DNA of 64,000 nucleotides from an uncultured Odoribacter sp. (GTDB lineage: Bacteria; Bacteroidota; Bacteroidia; Bacteroidales; Marinifilaceae). The notes beneath the pieces were generated by a model. The model saw only the letters and a list, made by a program, of their open reading frames with translations. It searched no databases and was not told the origin of the DNA. Shown in pieces: positions 44,762 through 53,639 of the stretch. The stretch covers positions 269,269 through 333,268 of the forward strand of contig CAJTPD010000002.1 of NCBI GenBank assembly GCA_910578105.1, read 5' to 3'. Within the stretch, counting starts at the first letter, position 1, and the number at the start of each line of letters is the position of its first letter. The position numbers and the translations under genes were made by a program.

Positions 44762-46039
44762 TCAGTTTTCGGATTCCGGTGTATCATTTGTAACTACAAA
44801 GCGGGCAGTCAGTCGGCTGCGTTGTTCCACAAGGACATTTTTGTTGCAGGTAAGCTGATGAATAATATCGTCTGTATAGTGGCGGATAGTCAGCAGGCGT
44901 ACATTTTTGTTGTATAATACTTCATATTCGTCGTGCAGTTCATTGATGAAGCTTTCAAAGATGGTTTCATTGTGGTCTATGCAGAAAGAGAAAGTGATGG
45001 CAGAGTTCTGCATCAGGTTGAGACGCAGTCTGTATTTGGCCAGCGTGGCAAAAATCCGGCTTAGCTTTTCTTCTGCGATGAAGGAGAAATCCCGGGGAGA
45101 TAAAGTTAGCAGCAATTGGTTTGCCTTGTCGATGTAGATGGGCGGCAGTTTCAGTTTTTCATCCATTTCACGAATGACGGAACCATGGCTTTCCGGATAG
45201 AGAAAAGATCTGACATAAAGCGGAATTCCTTTGTTTTGTAAGGGTTTAATGGTTTTAGGATGAATGACTTTAGCTCCGCAATTGGAGAGTTCAATGGCTT
45301 CTTTGTAAGATAGTTTACCAATGATTTCCGTATTGGGATATAATTTCGGGTCGGCATTCATGATGCCCGGTACGTCTTTCCAGATTGTGACATTCTCCGC
45401 ATCCAGCAGATTGGCGAGCAGGGCGGCGGTATAATCCGAGCCTTCCCGTCCGAGTGTTGTCGTCTGATTGGTGGTGGTGCCGGCAATGAATCCCTGGGTA
45501 ATGTACATGAACGTGTCCTGGAACGTGAAAGCCTTGCGGCACAGTTGTGCTGAAAGCTCCGGATTGATACAGGCATTCCTGTAATTCTGGTCGGTAATCA
45601 GGCACTTGCGGATGTCTACAAATTTGGCTTTGCGGCCTTGTTTTTCCAGATAATAGGCGATGATGGTGGTGGACAATAATTCTCCGAAACAGATGATACG
45701 GTCGTATTCATAGTCGTAGCACAGGGAAGGTTCGCTGTTGAGAATTTCCTGCAATTCCCTGTAAAGTTTGCCGACGGCGGCATCCACTTCTTCCGTGTGG
45801 CTTCCGAAAAGGTCGCTAATAATTTTCCGGTGGAAATCGATGATGTGTTGCAAGGATTCTTTTGCTTCTTCGGTTTTATGGAAATAGGCATTGCACAACA
45901 CTTCCAGGGCATCTGTCATTTTTCCCATGGCAGATACCACAATAATCAGGTTGTCTTTGCGTGTGTTGATGATGTTAAACAGATTCCTTACACCTTCAGC
46001 ATCCTTTACCGATGCTCCGCCGAATTTGAATATGTCCAT
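44762..46039 (-). CDS. Aspartate kinase
   Basis: The 425-residue protein starts MDIFKFGGASVKDAEGVRN, the lysine-binding loop of aspartokinases, and has the Bacteroidota-type catalytic core with REGSDYTAALLANLL. It phosphorylates aspartate for the lysine, threonine and methionine pathways. The C-terminal 130 residues take the place of the ACT domains and look diverged. No homoserine dehydrogenase is fused. A minus-strand -7 box (46068-46075, TACATTTG) lies 29 bases upstream. Confidence 0.9.
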   Translation of the reverse strand: MDIFKFGGASVKDAEGVRNLFNIINTRKDNLIIVVSAMGKMTDALEVLCNAYFHKTEEAKESLQHIIDFHRKIISDLFGSHTEEVDAAVGKLYRELQEILNSEPSLCYDYEYDRIICFGELLSTTIIAYYLEKQGRKAKFVDIRKCLITDQNYRNACINPELSAQLCRKAFTFQDTFMYITQGFIAGTTTNQTTTLGREGSDYTAALLANLLDAENVTIWKDVPGIMNADPKLYPNTEIIGKLSYKEAIELSNCGAKVIHPKTIKPLQNKGIPLYVRSFLYPESHGSVIREMDEKLKLPPIYIDKANQLLLTLSPRDFSFIAEEKLSRIFATLAKYRLRLNLMQNSAITFSFCIDHNETIFESFINELHDEYEVLYNKNVRLLTIRHYTDDIIHQLTCNKNVLVEQRSRLTARFVVTNDTPESEN

Positions 46040-46347
46040 TCGAGTTGTTTTTTCTTATTTCAGGAGGCAAATGTAGTCATTAAATCGAAAAAGCGTACAA
46101 CAATTCCTCCGATTCTTCCGGTTTTCTTCCGGACGTTTCCGGAAAGTTCTCTGCTATCTTCCGGGTAGAATTCCGGAAGTATGATGGTTACAGGTTTCCC
46201 GTTTATTTTTCCTTTGGAGGATAAGAATTTCCCGGTGACAGAGCACTGAGGATGTAGTGTTCTTACGGAAAAGTTGTTGCGAAAACGTTTGTGTATTATG
46301 ATTTATCATTTTATCTTTGTAATAACTAACAAAATGGACTTTGTTTT
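46040..46347. other. Divergent intergenic region, aspartate kinase / fbp
   Basis: No gene is visible. Near 46068-46075 there is a minus-strand -7 box for aspartate kinase; a CAAC 22 bases further is a weak -33. The middle is rich in TTCCGG/CCGGAA repeats (six or so between 46100 and 46175). At 46288-46319 there is a consensus promoter for fbp. Confidence 0.5.
46288..46319 (+). promoter_or_regulatory. Promoter of fbp
   Basis: TTTG (46288-46291), 20 bases, TATCTTTG (46312-46319): exact match in sequence and spacing to the Bacteroidota consensus. The ATG is at 46348, 28 bases later. Confidence 0.82.
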
Positions 46348-47361
46348 ATGAATAAAGTAACAACCTTAAACCAATTTATTATTGAACAACAGGCCGGCGT
46401 ACCGCAGGCTACGGGAGGTTTTTCCTGTTTGTTGCATCATGTCGGAATTGCTGCCAAGAAGGTGAACCGGGAAGTCAATAAGGCCGGGCTGGTGGATATG
46501 CTGGGCCGGGCTGGTGCTGAAAATATACAGGGTGAAGACCAGCAAAAACTGGATGTGTATGCGAATGAAACATTCATCGGAGAATTGAAGGCGAGCGGTG
46601 AATGTTGTGCGGTTGCTTCGGAAGAGAATCAGGATATTGTTGTTTTTGACAACGGTTTATCCCGGAACGGGAAATATATTTTTTGTATGGACCCGCTGGA
46701 TGGTTCTTCGAATATAGATGTCAATGTTTCTATCGGCACCATATTTTCCGTGTATCGCCGTAAATCCCCGTTGGGAGAGGCTGCAAAATTGGATGATTTT
46801 TTACAAAGGGGGTGTAAACTGGTTGCGGCCGGCTATGTCATTTACGGTTCATCTACTATGTTAGTGTACACGGCGGGCAATGGGGTAAACGGGTTTACGC
46901 TTGACCCTTCCATCGGAGAGTTTTGTCTTTCGCATCCGGATATAAAAACACCTGAAAACGGTACAATTTATTCTATTAATGAGGGGAATTATGAAAAATT
47001 TCCGGTGGGAGTAAAGAAGTACATCAAATATTGCCAGGAGACGGATAAAAAGACGGGCAGGCCTTATACTTCCCGGTATATCGGTTCGCTGGTGGCCGAT
47101 TTTCACCGGAATTTGCTGAAAGGCGGTATTTTTATTTATCCGGAAACCAATAATCATCCGACGGGTAAATTACGTTTGTTGTATGAATGCAATCCTATTG
47201 CTTTTATTGCCGAACAGGCCGGAGGGTTGGCTACGGACGGAGACAAAAGGATTCTGGAGTTGATGCCGGAGACTATACACCAAAGGGTTCCGTTTTATAC
47301 AGGGTCTAAGAACATGATGAAAAAAATTACGGAGTTCCTGAAGTTTTTTAATAATATATAG
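46348..47361 (+). CDS. fbp: Class 1 fructose-1,6-bisphosphatase
   Basis: The 337-residue enzyme hydrolyses fructose 1,6-bisphosphate to fructose 6-phosphate in gluconeogenesis. It has the Li-sensitive-phosphatase metal motif MDPLDGSSNIDVNVSIGTIF near residue 115-135 and the C-terminal substrate loop YECNPIAFIAEQAGG. Its promoter is a clean consensus. An ADP-forming acyl-CoA synthetase gene follows 43 bases later and may be co-transcribed. Confidence 0.95.
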   Translation: MNKVTTLNQFIIEQQAGVPQATGGFSCLLHHVGIAAKKVNREVNKAGLVDMLGRAGAENIQGEDQQKLDVYANETFIGELKASGECCAVASEENQDIVVFDNGLSRNGKYIFCMDPLDGSSNIDVNVSIGTIFSVYRRKSPLGEAAKLDDFLQRGCKLVAAGYVIYGSSTMLVYTAGNGVNGFTLDPSIGEFCLSHPDIKTPENGTIYSINEGNYEKFPVGVKKYIKYCQETDKKTGRPYTSRYIGSLVADFHRNLLKGGIFIYPETNNHPTGKLRLLYECNPIAFIAEQAGGLATDGDKRILELMPETIHQRVPFYTGSKNMMKKITEFLKFFNNI

Positions 47362-47404
47362 GTAATTATTTTATAGGGTGAATGTGCAAATTAAATAATA
47401 AAAT

Positions 47405-49462
47405 ATGATTAACAGACAATTATTAAATCCTGCCAGTATTGTGGTGGTTGGGGGTTCGGACGATATTCAGAAACCGGGGGGTAAAGTGCTGAAGAATTTA
47501 CTGGACGGGTGTTTTGCCGGAAGTTTGTATGTGGTCAATCCGAAATTGGATGAAGTTCAGGGTGTCCGGTCGTTCCGGGATGTAAAGGATGTGCCTGAAA
47601 CAGAGTGTGCTATTTTGGCCATTGCGGCAAAATATTGTCCTGCTGCGGTGGAGGTTCTGGCAAAAGAAAAGAACACCCGGGCGTTTATTATTTTGTCGGC
47701 CGGATTCAGTGAAGAAAATGCCGAGGGTAAGGCGTTGGAAAAGCAGATTACGGAAATTGTGGATTCTGTGGGCGGAGCTTTAATAGGTCCTAATTGTATC
47801 GGTGTATTGACGGTAAATTACAACGGGGTATTTACAACTCCTATTCCTAAGCTTGACCCGGCAGGCGTTGATTTCGTGTCTGGGTCCGGAGCAACGGCAT
47901 TGTTTATTATGGATGCCGGCATGCAGAAGGGAGTAAAATTTTCCAGTGTGTTTTCTGTAGGTAATTCTGCCCAGTTGGGTGTTGAAGAGGTATTGGAGTA
48001 TTGGGATAAGTCTTTTGACCCTGCTACCAGTTCACGCATTAAGTTGATGTATGTGGAAAGTATTGACAAACCGGATAAACTGCTGAAGCATGCTTCTTCT
48101 TTAATCCGGAAAGGATGCCGTATTGCTGCTATTAAGTCCGGCGGGTCTGTAGCCGGCAGCCGGGCTGCTTCATCACATACCGGGGCATTGGCGAGTTCCG
48201 ATGTGGCGGTAGATGCTTTATTCCGTAAAGCCGGTATTGTACGCTGTAACGGGCGTGACGAACTGGCTACGGTGGCTGCTATTTTTTCTTATCCTGAGTT
48301 GAAAGGGAAGAATATCGCTGTCGTAACACATGCCGGAGGCCCGGCGGTGATGCTGACGGATGCCCTTTCGAATGGCGGTATGGAGGTTCCTCACCTGGAA
48401 GGACCGAAAGCGCAGGCGTTGCTGGAAAAATTGTTTAACGGTTCGTCTGTGGGCAATCCCATCGATTTTCTGGCTACAGGGACGGCCGAACAATTGGGTT
48501 TTATTCTGGATGCCTGCAACCGTGATTTTGATGATATTGACGGGATAGCGGTTATTTTCGGAAGTCCCGGTCTTTTCCCTGTTTTTGATGTTTACGAAGT
48601 GTTGAGAGAAAAAATAGCTGAATCTCCTAAACCGATATTCCCGATATTCCCTTCCTCGATGGTGGTGAAAGCTGAAATAGACGAGTTTGTGAAAAAAGGC
48701 GGTGTATATTTCCCTTACGAAGTAAATTTCGGGAATGCTTTGTGTAAGATATATCATACTCCGGTACCTCAGCCGGCGGCACCGGAATTGCCTGCGGTTG
48801 ATAAGGAGCGCATACGTGCAGTGATAGACCGGGCAGACAACGGATATCTGGCTCCGGAACAGATTCATGAGCTATTGGATGCAGCAGGCATTGCCCGCGC
48901 CCGGGAAGGTGTGGCGGATACCGAGGAAAAAATAGTTGCATTGGCCCGGAAAATCGGTTTTCCATTGGTGATGAAGGTGGTAGGGCCTGTTCATAAGTCG
49001 GATGTCGGAGGAGTGACGCTGAATGTAAGTGACGAAGAGACAGTACGTTGCGAATTCCGGCGCATGATGAAAATTAAGGATACACATGCTGTCATGTTGG
49101 CTCAGCAATTGAACGGTACGGAAGTGTTCATCGGTGCTAAGCGGGAAGATAAATTCGGACACATGGTGTTGTGTGGTTTGGGTGGCATCTTCATCGAAGT
49201 GCTGAAGGATGTGAAAGCCGGTCTGGCACCGATTGCCGTAGCGGAAGCGTTGGATATGATTCACGGCTTGAAGTCTTATAAGATTATCCGGGGTGTACGC
49301 GGGCAGGAGCCTGTTAATGAGCAACAGTTTGCCGAGGCTGTGGCGCGTGTGTCTGTACTGGTGAAAGTTGCGCCTGAGATATTTGAAATGGACCTGAATC
49401 CTTTGTTGGGAAATAAGGAACAGGTGGTGGCGGTGGATGCCCGAATCCGGATAGAAAAATAA
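47405..49462 (+). CDS. ADP-forming acetyl/acyl-CoA synthetase (fused alpha and beta domains)
   Basis: The 685-residue protein has the CoA-binding Rossmann domain (SIVVVGGSDDIQKPGGKVLK), a flavodoxin-like CoA-ligase domain with the phosphohistidine region SSHTGALASSD near residue 260, and a C-terminal ATP-grasp domain (FPLVMKVVGPVHKSDVGGV). The enzyme makes acetate or another acid plus ATP from acyl-CoA and ADP. The bare fusion in one chain is typical of bacterial ACDs. It is likely a fermentation-end-product route beside the gluconeogenic fbp. Confidence 0.88.
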   Translation: MINRQLLNPASIVVVGGSDDIQKPGGKVLKNLLDGCFAGSLYVVNPKLDEVQGVRSFRDVKDVPETECAILAIAAKYCPAAVEVLAKEKNTRAFIILSAGFSEENAEGKALEKQITEIVDSVGGALIGPNCIGVLTVNYNGVFTTPIPKLDPAGVDFVSGSGATALFIMDAGMQKGVKFSSVFSVGNSAQLGVEEVLEYWDKSFDPATSSRIKLMYVESIDKPDKLLKHASSLIRKGCRIAAIKSGGSVAGSRAASSHTGALASSDVAVDALFRKAGIVRCNGRDELATVAAIFSYPELKGKNIAVVTHAGGPAVMLTDALSNGGMEVPHLEGPKAQALLEKLFNGSSVGNPIDFLATGTAEQLGFILDACNRDFDDIDGIAVIFGSPGLFPVFDVYEVLREKIAESPKPIFPIFPSSMVVKAEIDEFVKKGGVYFPYEVNFGNALCKIYHTPVPQPAAPELPAVDKERIRAVIDRADNGYLAPEQIHELLDAAGIARAREGVADTEEKIVALARKIGFPLVMKVVGPVHKSDVGGVTLNVSDEETVRCEFRRMMKIKDTHAVMLAQQLNGTEVFIGAKREDKFGHMVLCGLGGIFIEVLKDVKAGLAPIAVAEALDMIHGLKSYKIIRGVRGQEPVNEQQFAEAVARVSVLVKVAPEIFEMDLNPLLGNKEQVVAVDARIRIEK

Positions 49463-49477
49463 ATGTACTGACGTGTA

Positions 49478-49510
49478 AATTTGCCGTTGTATCAATGAAT
49501 TTGCCGTTGT
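49478..49510 (+). repeat. Short direct repeat after the acyl-CoA synthetase gene
   Basis: AATTTGCCGTTGT occurs at 49478-49490 and again at 49498-49510, a 20-base period with a 7-base spacer. No hairpin is formed. It lies in the gap before the membrane-protein gene and may be a binding site or chance duplication. Confidence 0.5.
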
Positions 49511-49554
49511 TTTATTGGTGCATAGGCATATGGCAAAGTTGAAAGTTCTGAGAT

Positions 49555-50286
49555 ATGAAAAAACAGGATTTTGTATTTGTTATAGGGGTAGCAGTTTTGC
49601 TGTTACCCTTTTTTGCCTTTGAGCCGGTTTTACGGTGGTATCATTCTTTTAATGCGGCTCACGGCATGGCTATGAGTTTTCTTAAATTTGCCTTCTTGTC
49701 GACTTTGGGTGAAATGATTGGTCTGCGGATTAGTGCGGGAGTATATTGCCGGAAAGGGTTCGGAATCCTGCCGCGAATGCTCGTATGGGGTATATTGGGT
49801 ATGGGTATTAATATGGCGATGATTATTTTTTCCAACGGAACTCCGGTGTTTTTGCAATACCTTGGCATGTCGGAGGCTCCGGCAGTTTTTCATGCTTCCG
49901 GTTTGAGTTGGTTTAAAGTACTGGTGGCTTTTGCTGTTTCAGTGAGTATGAATACCATTTTTGCTCCGGTGTTTATGACTTTACATAAGATTACAGATAC
50001 CCATATTTTAGCTACCGGAGGTACGTTGGCTGGTTTTTTTACTCCGATTCCGATGAGGAAGATTATGACGGGCTTGAACTGGGGAGTATTGTGGGGCTTT
50101 GTTTTTAAGAAGACGATACCGTTTTTCTGGTTTCCTGCTCATACTCTTACTTTTTTACTGCCTGGGAATATGCGGGTGTTGTGTGCGGCTTTACTGGGAG
50201 TGGTGTTGGGCATCCTTTTAGCCGTTGCTGCCCGGAAAGGGGAAATTCCTGCCAAAAGCCGGTCATCCCTGAAGCCTGTCCGGTAG
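49555..50286 (+). CDS. Integral membrane protein of unknown function
   Basis: I do not recognise this 243-residue protein with confidence. It has about six predicted membrane helices, starting with FVFVIGVAVLLLPFFAFEPVL, and a short cytosolic C-terminus. Motifs include FAPVFMTLHKITDTH and WFPAHTLTFLLPG, which give some resemblance to small membrane families of the Mpv17/PMP22 kind, but I would not rely on that. It lies 92 bases after the acyl-CoA synthetase and 78 bases before the flavodoxin, so it may belong with either. Confidence 0.65.
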   Translation: MKKQDFVFVIGVAVLLLPFFAFEPVLRWYHSFNAAHGMAMSFLKFAFLSTLGEMIGLRISAGVYCRKGFGILPRMLVWGILGMGINMAMIIFSNGTPVFLQYLGMSEAPAVFHASGLSWFKVLVAFAVSVSMNTIFAPVFMTLHKITDTHILATGGTLAGFFTPIPMRKIMTGLNWGVLWGFVFKKTIPFFWFPAHTLTFLLPGNMRVLCAALLGVVLGILLAVAARKGEIPAKSRSSLKPVR

Positions 50287-50364
50287 GAGGTCCGGACAGA
50301 GAGAAACAAAATCGGGTAAAATTCGTATCGGAATAAAGAGTGAAACAGAATAATACCCGGTTTT

Positions 50365-50973
50365 ATGGAAAAAGAACAGACTGGACAACAGTCCAATTTT
50401 CAGCTTAAAGCTGATATGGAAGGCAATTATTTAATTGATAAGGAATATAAGCCTGAAAAACAGGTCGGGATATTTTATGCTCCTTCCGGAGGAAGTGTAC
50501 ATAAGGTGGCCCGCATGATTAAGCAAAAATTGGCCGATTTCCGGCCTGATATTTTTGTTATTCCGGATGCTTTTCCGTTTAAACTGCTGGATTATCGTAA
50601 TTTAATTTTCGTGTGTTCGACACTGGGCCGGAATACCTGGGAAATGGAACAGAAGGACCCTTGGTCTGCTTTTATTCCTAAAATGCTCCGTATGCGGCTG
50701 GAAGGGAGAAAGGTGGCTATTGCCGGTTTAGGCGACCATGTGAGTTATCCGAATAATTTTGTGGATGGTATGGGGATATTGGCACAATCGGTTGAAGAGG
50801 CCGGGGGGATTTTGATTGGGGCCACAGAAACCCGGGACTATGTTTTTAATGATTCCCGGGCTTTGCGTGATGGAAAATTCATCGGTTTGCCTTTGGATGA
50901 GGACTATGAAGCCGATAAAACCGATGTCCGTATAGAGGAGTGGTTGGAACGGATAGTTCCTGAACTAAAATAG
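50365..50973 (+). CDS. Flavodoxin
   Basis: The 202-residue protein has an unusual 35-residue N-terminal extension, then a flavodoxin fold. The FMN phosphate loop reads YAPSGGSVHKVARMI and the flavin loop STLGRNTWEMEQ. The C-terminal part YVFNDSRALRDGKFIGLPLDED is diagnostic of long-chain flavodoxins. It would carry electrons for low-potential reactions such as oxidation of pyruvate. No partner oxidoreductase is adjacent. The ATG at 50365 is the only strong start, but a start at codon 18 (ATG) is possible. Confidence 0.87.
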   Translation: MEKEQTGQQSNFQLKADMEGNYLIDKEYKPEKQVGIFYAPSGGSVHKVARMIKQKLADFRPDIFVIPDAFPFKLLDYRNLIFVCSTLGRNTWEMEQKDPWSAFIPKMLRMRLEGRKVAIAGLGDHVSYPNNFVDGMGILAQSVEEAGGILIGATETRDYVFNDSRALRDGKFIGLPLDEDYEADKTDVRIEEWLERIVPELK

Positions 50974-51096
50974 TTTTCGTTTTCATTATGCCTGATTCGG
51001 ATGCCACCAAGGGATAGGAATATATCTGCATCCGCCGTTATCTCCGGAGTGCTGGTTCCTGCTGGTCCGGATAATGATGAGTCATGAACCGGCGGA

Positions 51097-51747
51097 TTAC
51101 GTTCCCTTTGCCGGAATGACTAACGTGCGGTAGACAAGCACACGGGCGTCCGGTGAAAGTGTGACGGTGAAACAATTGCCGGTTGCTTCGTTCAAGGTGC
51201 CTTGCCACCAGGCGGTCAATTGGCGGTCACAGATTGGCCAATGCAGACCAGATGTGGAGATCGTGCCGGAAGGGGAAAGGGAGAAAAGGGATACTTGTAT
51301 ACCTGGTTTGCTTTTAAGTGTTGTTGTTTGTAAAAGCGGGGTAAAAAGTCCGTAATCCGAGAGAATCTCAATTCGTCGGAAAAGAGGAGCATGTTCTATC
51401 AGCAGTGAGATATTCCCTAATGTATGGTCTTCACGTAATCCGGTTGCTCCCAATATCAAGACTTCCTGCTGACCGGATTGGTGGGCGAACCGGATGGATT
51501 TTGTTAAGTCGTTTACTTCCTGATCTTCTACGAAATGGAGACGATCGGCATATCGTTTGCGAAAACAGGGCGAAAGGCTGTCAAGGTCGCCGACAATAGC
51601 TGTCGGGACAATGCCGGCTCTGTCTAATGCTGTAACGGCTCCGTCACAGGCAATGACCACGGAGGCTTGATGTAAAAGACGAAGCGGTAAATCAGTTTGC
51701 GGGAAACTGCCGTTTGCCACGATTACGCAATTATAGGGTGTTATCAT
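51097..51747 (-). CDS. Thiamine pyrophosphokinase
   Basis: The 216-residue protein makes thiamine diphosphate from thiamine and ATP. It has the catalytic core VVIACDGAVTALDRAGIVPT with VGDLDSL (metal/ATP site) and the thiamine-binding C-terminal beta-domain. It overlaps the preceding pnuC-like gene by 17 bases. It is the last gene of the minus-strand operon that begins with cobU, so thiamine and cobalamin genes share a transcript. Confidence 0.9.
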   Translation of the reverse strand: MITPYNCVIVANGSFPQTDLPLRLLHQASVVIACDGAVTALDRAGIVPTAIVGDLDSLSPCFRKRYADRLHFVEDQEVNDLTKSIRFAHQSGQQEVLILGATGLREDHTLGNISLLIEHAPLFRRIEILSDYGLFTPLLQTTTLKSKPGIQVSLFSLSPSGTISTSGLHWPICDRQLTAWWQGTLNEATGNCFTVTLSPDARVLVYRTLVIPAKGT

Positions 51748-52336
51748 TTCTTTTTATTCCTTTCTTTTTCCATGTATATAATCCGATAGCTGCCAGTATG
51801 GTGTAACAAATATAAAGAAACGAGGTCGGATAAAGTCCGCGCTGGTAATAAATATAGACGGAGACGCAGTTGACGATAATCCAGAAAATCCATTGCTCAA
51901 TGATACGCCGTGCTAACATCCAGGTGGCCACAATCCCCATGGCTGTGGTAAATGCATCGCCGGCCGGTATCGGTGAGTCGGTGAAATGATGCAAGACATT
52001 GTAGAGCAGGGTGAACAGAATGGCAATGGAAAACAATATTCTCACGAAAAGACGGGGAGCCAGGTTGCAGTAGAGAATCTTTTCTTGTGCGGCGGTTGTT
52101 GCTCCAGGCTCTTTGCGTTTTTTGCCTTGTGTCCATAGCCAGAAACCATAGACACTGATGGCCACGTAATAGAGATTCAGCCCCATATCTGCATATATTT
52201 TGGAAAGAAAAAAGACAAAGACATAGGCAAGGGAGGTCAGAAAACCGACAATCCACATGGCACGGTGTTGTTTGATTTCCAGAAACAGGTAAAGCAAACC
52301 GGTCAGAACTCCGAAATATTCCAATAGTTGTTCCAT
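51731..52336 (-). CDS. PnuC-family vitamin transporter, probably thiamine (PnuT-like)
   Basis: The 201-residue membrane protein starts MEQLLEYFGVLTGLLYLFLEI and has seven predicted helices, with the aromatic pattern of PnuC carriers (WIVGFLTSLAY, INVSVYG-like VYGFWLW). PnuC proteins facilitate uptake of nicotinamide riboside, and PnuT members take up thiamine. The overlap with thiamine pyrophosphokinase argues for thiamine. No TPP riboswitch is visible upstream, since it lies within the cob operon. The longer frame to 52417 runs into cobC and is not favoured. Confidence 0.83.
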   Translation of the reverse strand: MEQLLEYFGVLTGLLYLFLEIKQHRAMWIVGFLTSLAYVFVFFLSKIYADMGLNLYYVAISVYGFWLWTQGKKRKEPGATTAAQEKILYCNLAPRLFVRILFSIAILFTLLYNVLHHFTDSPIPAGDAFTTAMGIVATWMLARRIIEQWIFWIIVNCVSVYIYYQRGLYPTSFLYICYTILAAIGLYTWKKKGIKRNDNTL

Positions 52337-52340
52337 TGTC

Positions 52341-52865
52341 TTAAAGGATAAGTTCGGTTTTGCTGCCGTAGGGAATATCGAGTTTGAAAGAGGATTCCGG
52401 GCTACAGAGTCCTGCATAGACTAAGGCACAACCGATGACCCCGCGATGGGTGAAAAGAGCGACATGGCGATAGCTGGCCGGGATTTCGTTTAGGAACGCA
52501 GCGACACGCCTGTATTGGTCGTCGTAGCTTTCGGCTCCTCCTGCCGGCAGATGAATCCAATCGTTATACCACTCCCGGAGGGCTGGGTCGGTGATGTCGT
52601 CCCATTTTTGCATTTCCCAGCGTCCGAAATGGAGTTCTTTCAGCCGTTCGTCGACCACCGGAGCCGGAAATCCGCAGTAAGCCGCCAATTTGCGGCAACG
52701 CGACAATGGACTGCAATATACTGCATCGAATGTTTCACCGGCAATGTTTTTGCGGACTGTCGCCGCTTCTCCGGCAAAGCCCGGAGCGACGTCTACATCT
52801 GTCTGGCCGTAACAGATACCGGAGGGGACTGCGACGCTGGTATGACGGATAAGGGTGATTTTCAT
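52341..52865 (-). CDS. cobC: Alpha-ribazole phosphatase-like histidine phosphatase
   Basis: The 174-residue protein starts MKITLIRHTSVAVPSGICYG, the RHT catalytic pattern of this branch, and ends with a short C-terminal helix. The enzyme removes the phosphate from alpha-ribazole 5'-phosphate or adenosylcobalamin 5'-phosphate in the last step of the nucleotide loop. It overlaps cobS by four bases (cobS stop, cobC ATG). A second histidine phosphatase at 55631-56152 is its paralogue. Confidence 0.87.
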   Translation of the reverse strand: MKITLIRHTSVAVPSGICYGQTDVDVAPGFAGEAATVRKNIAGETFDAVYCSPLSRCRKLAAYCGFPAPVVDERLKELHFGRWEMQKWDDITDPALREWYNDWIHLPAGGAESYDDQYRRVAAFLNEIPASYRHVALFTHRGVIGCALVYAGLCSPESSFKLDIPYGSKTELIL

Positions 52866-53638
52866 GCGATGGGATTTTGAATAAGGATGAGCGTGGAAAG
52901 ATAGAAAACTATTTCGGCGATGAGGACGGTGGCACCGCAGCAGTCGCCGGTGTAACCGCCGATTTTACGTTTCAGATAACCACCGAGAAAGGTAACGGAG
53001 AGCAGCGTTGGTATTAAGGGGAGCAGCGGTGTGTCCAGTACCCGGAGAATGGCGAGGCAAGGAAATGCTACGAGCAGGTATTCATAGAACCGGATTTTCC
53101 GGTAGAGTACTTTCACCTTACTTTCTTCTTCGGTACGTGCGTAGGGTAGGGTATTAATCATAGCTGCCGTGCAGAGCTTGGCGCATACATCGGCACCGAG
53201 AATCGTGGCAAGCGGTACGTATTCGCGGATATAGAGGCATCCGTGTGGTTGTCGCAGTTCGTAAAGCAGGGCGACATACAGAAGAAAATAGAGGATGAGC
53301 CCCATGACGCCGTAGCCGCCGATGTGTGAGTCTTTCATAATGCGGAGGATACTTTCTTTGTCGTGTCCGCCGCCGAAACCGTCGCAGAAGTCGGCGAGGC
53401 CGTCTTCGTGGAGTGCTCCGGTGAGCAGAATGCGGGCGATTACGGCAAGTATACAGGCGACAAGTGTGGGCATATAAGACGCAGTGAGGCATAAAACACC
53501 CCATGTGGTCAACCCGGTCAGAAAACCCACTACAGGCCAGTAGAGCAATATCCCGGTGTAATCTTTTTTATTTACCTGGACAATTCGCCAAAGGGGAAGC
53601 CGGGTAAACATCATGATGGCGGCCAGTAAAGATTTCAT
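52862..53638 (-). CDS. cobS: Adenosylcobinamide-GDP ribazoletransferase (cobalamin synthase)
   Basis: CobS joins adenosylcobinamide-GDP with alpha-ribazole to give adenosylcobalamin (phosphate). The 258-residue membrane protein has six or more helices and the conserved GALHEDGLADFCDGFGGG motif near residue 85, with its metal-site aspartates. It lies one base after the cobT stop. Confidence 0.94.
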   Translation of the reverse strand: MKSLLAAIMMFTRLPLWRIVQVNKKDYTGILLYWPVVGFLTGLTTWGVLCLTASYMPTLVACILAVIARILLTGALHEDGLADFCDGFGGGHDKESILRIMKDSHIGGYGVMGLILYFLLYVALLYELRQPHGCLYIREYVPLATILGADVCAKLCTAAMINTLPYARTEEESKVKVLYRKIRFYEYLLVAFPCLAILRVLDTPLLPLIPTLLSVTFLGGYLKRKIGGYTGDCCGATVLIAEIVFYLSTLILIQNPIA

Positions 53639-53639
53639 A

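Noticed and set aside
52337..52417. TPP riboswitch before the pnuC-like gene
   Set aside because: The upstream sequence is cobC coding sequence and contains no THI-box pattern.
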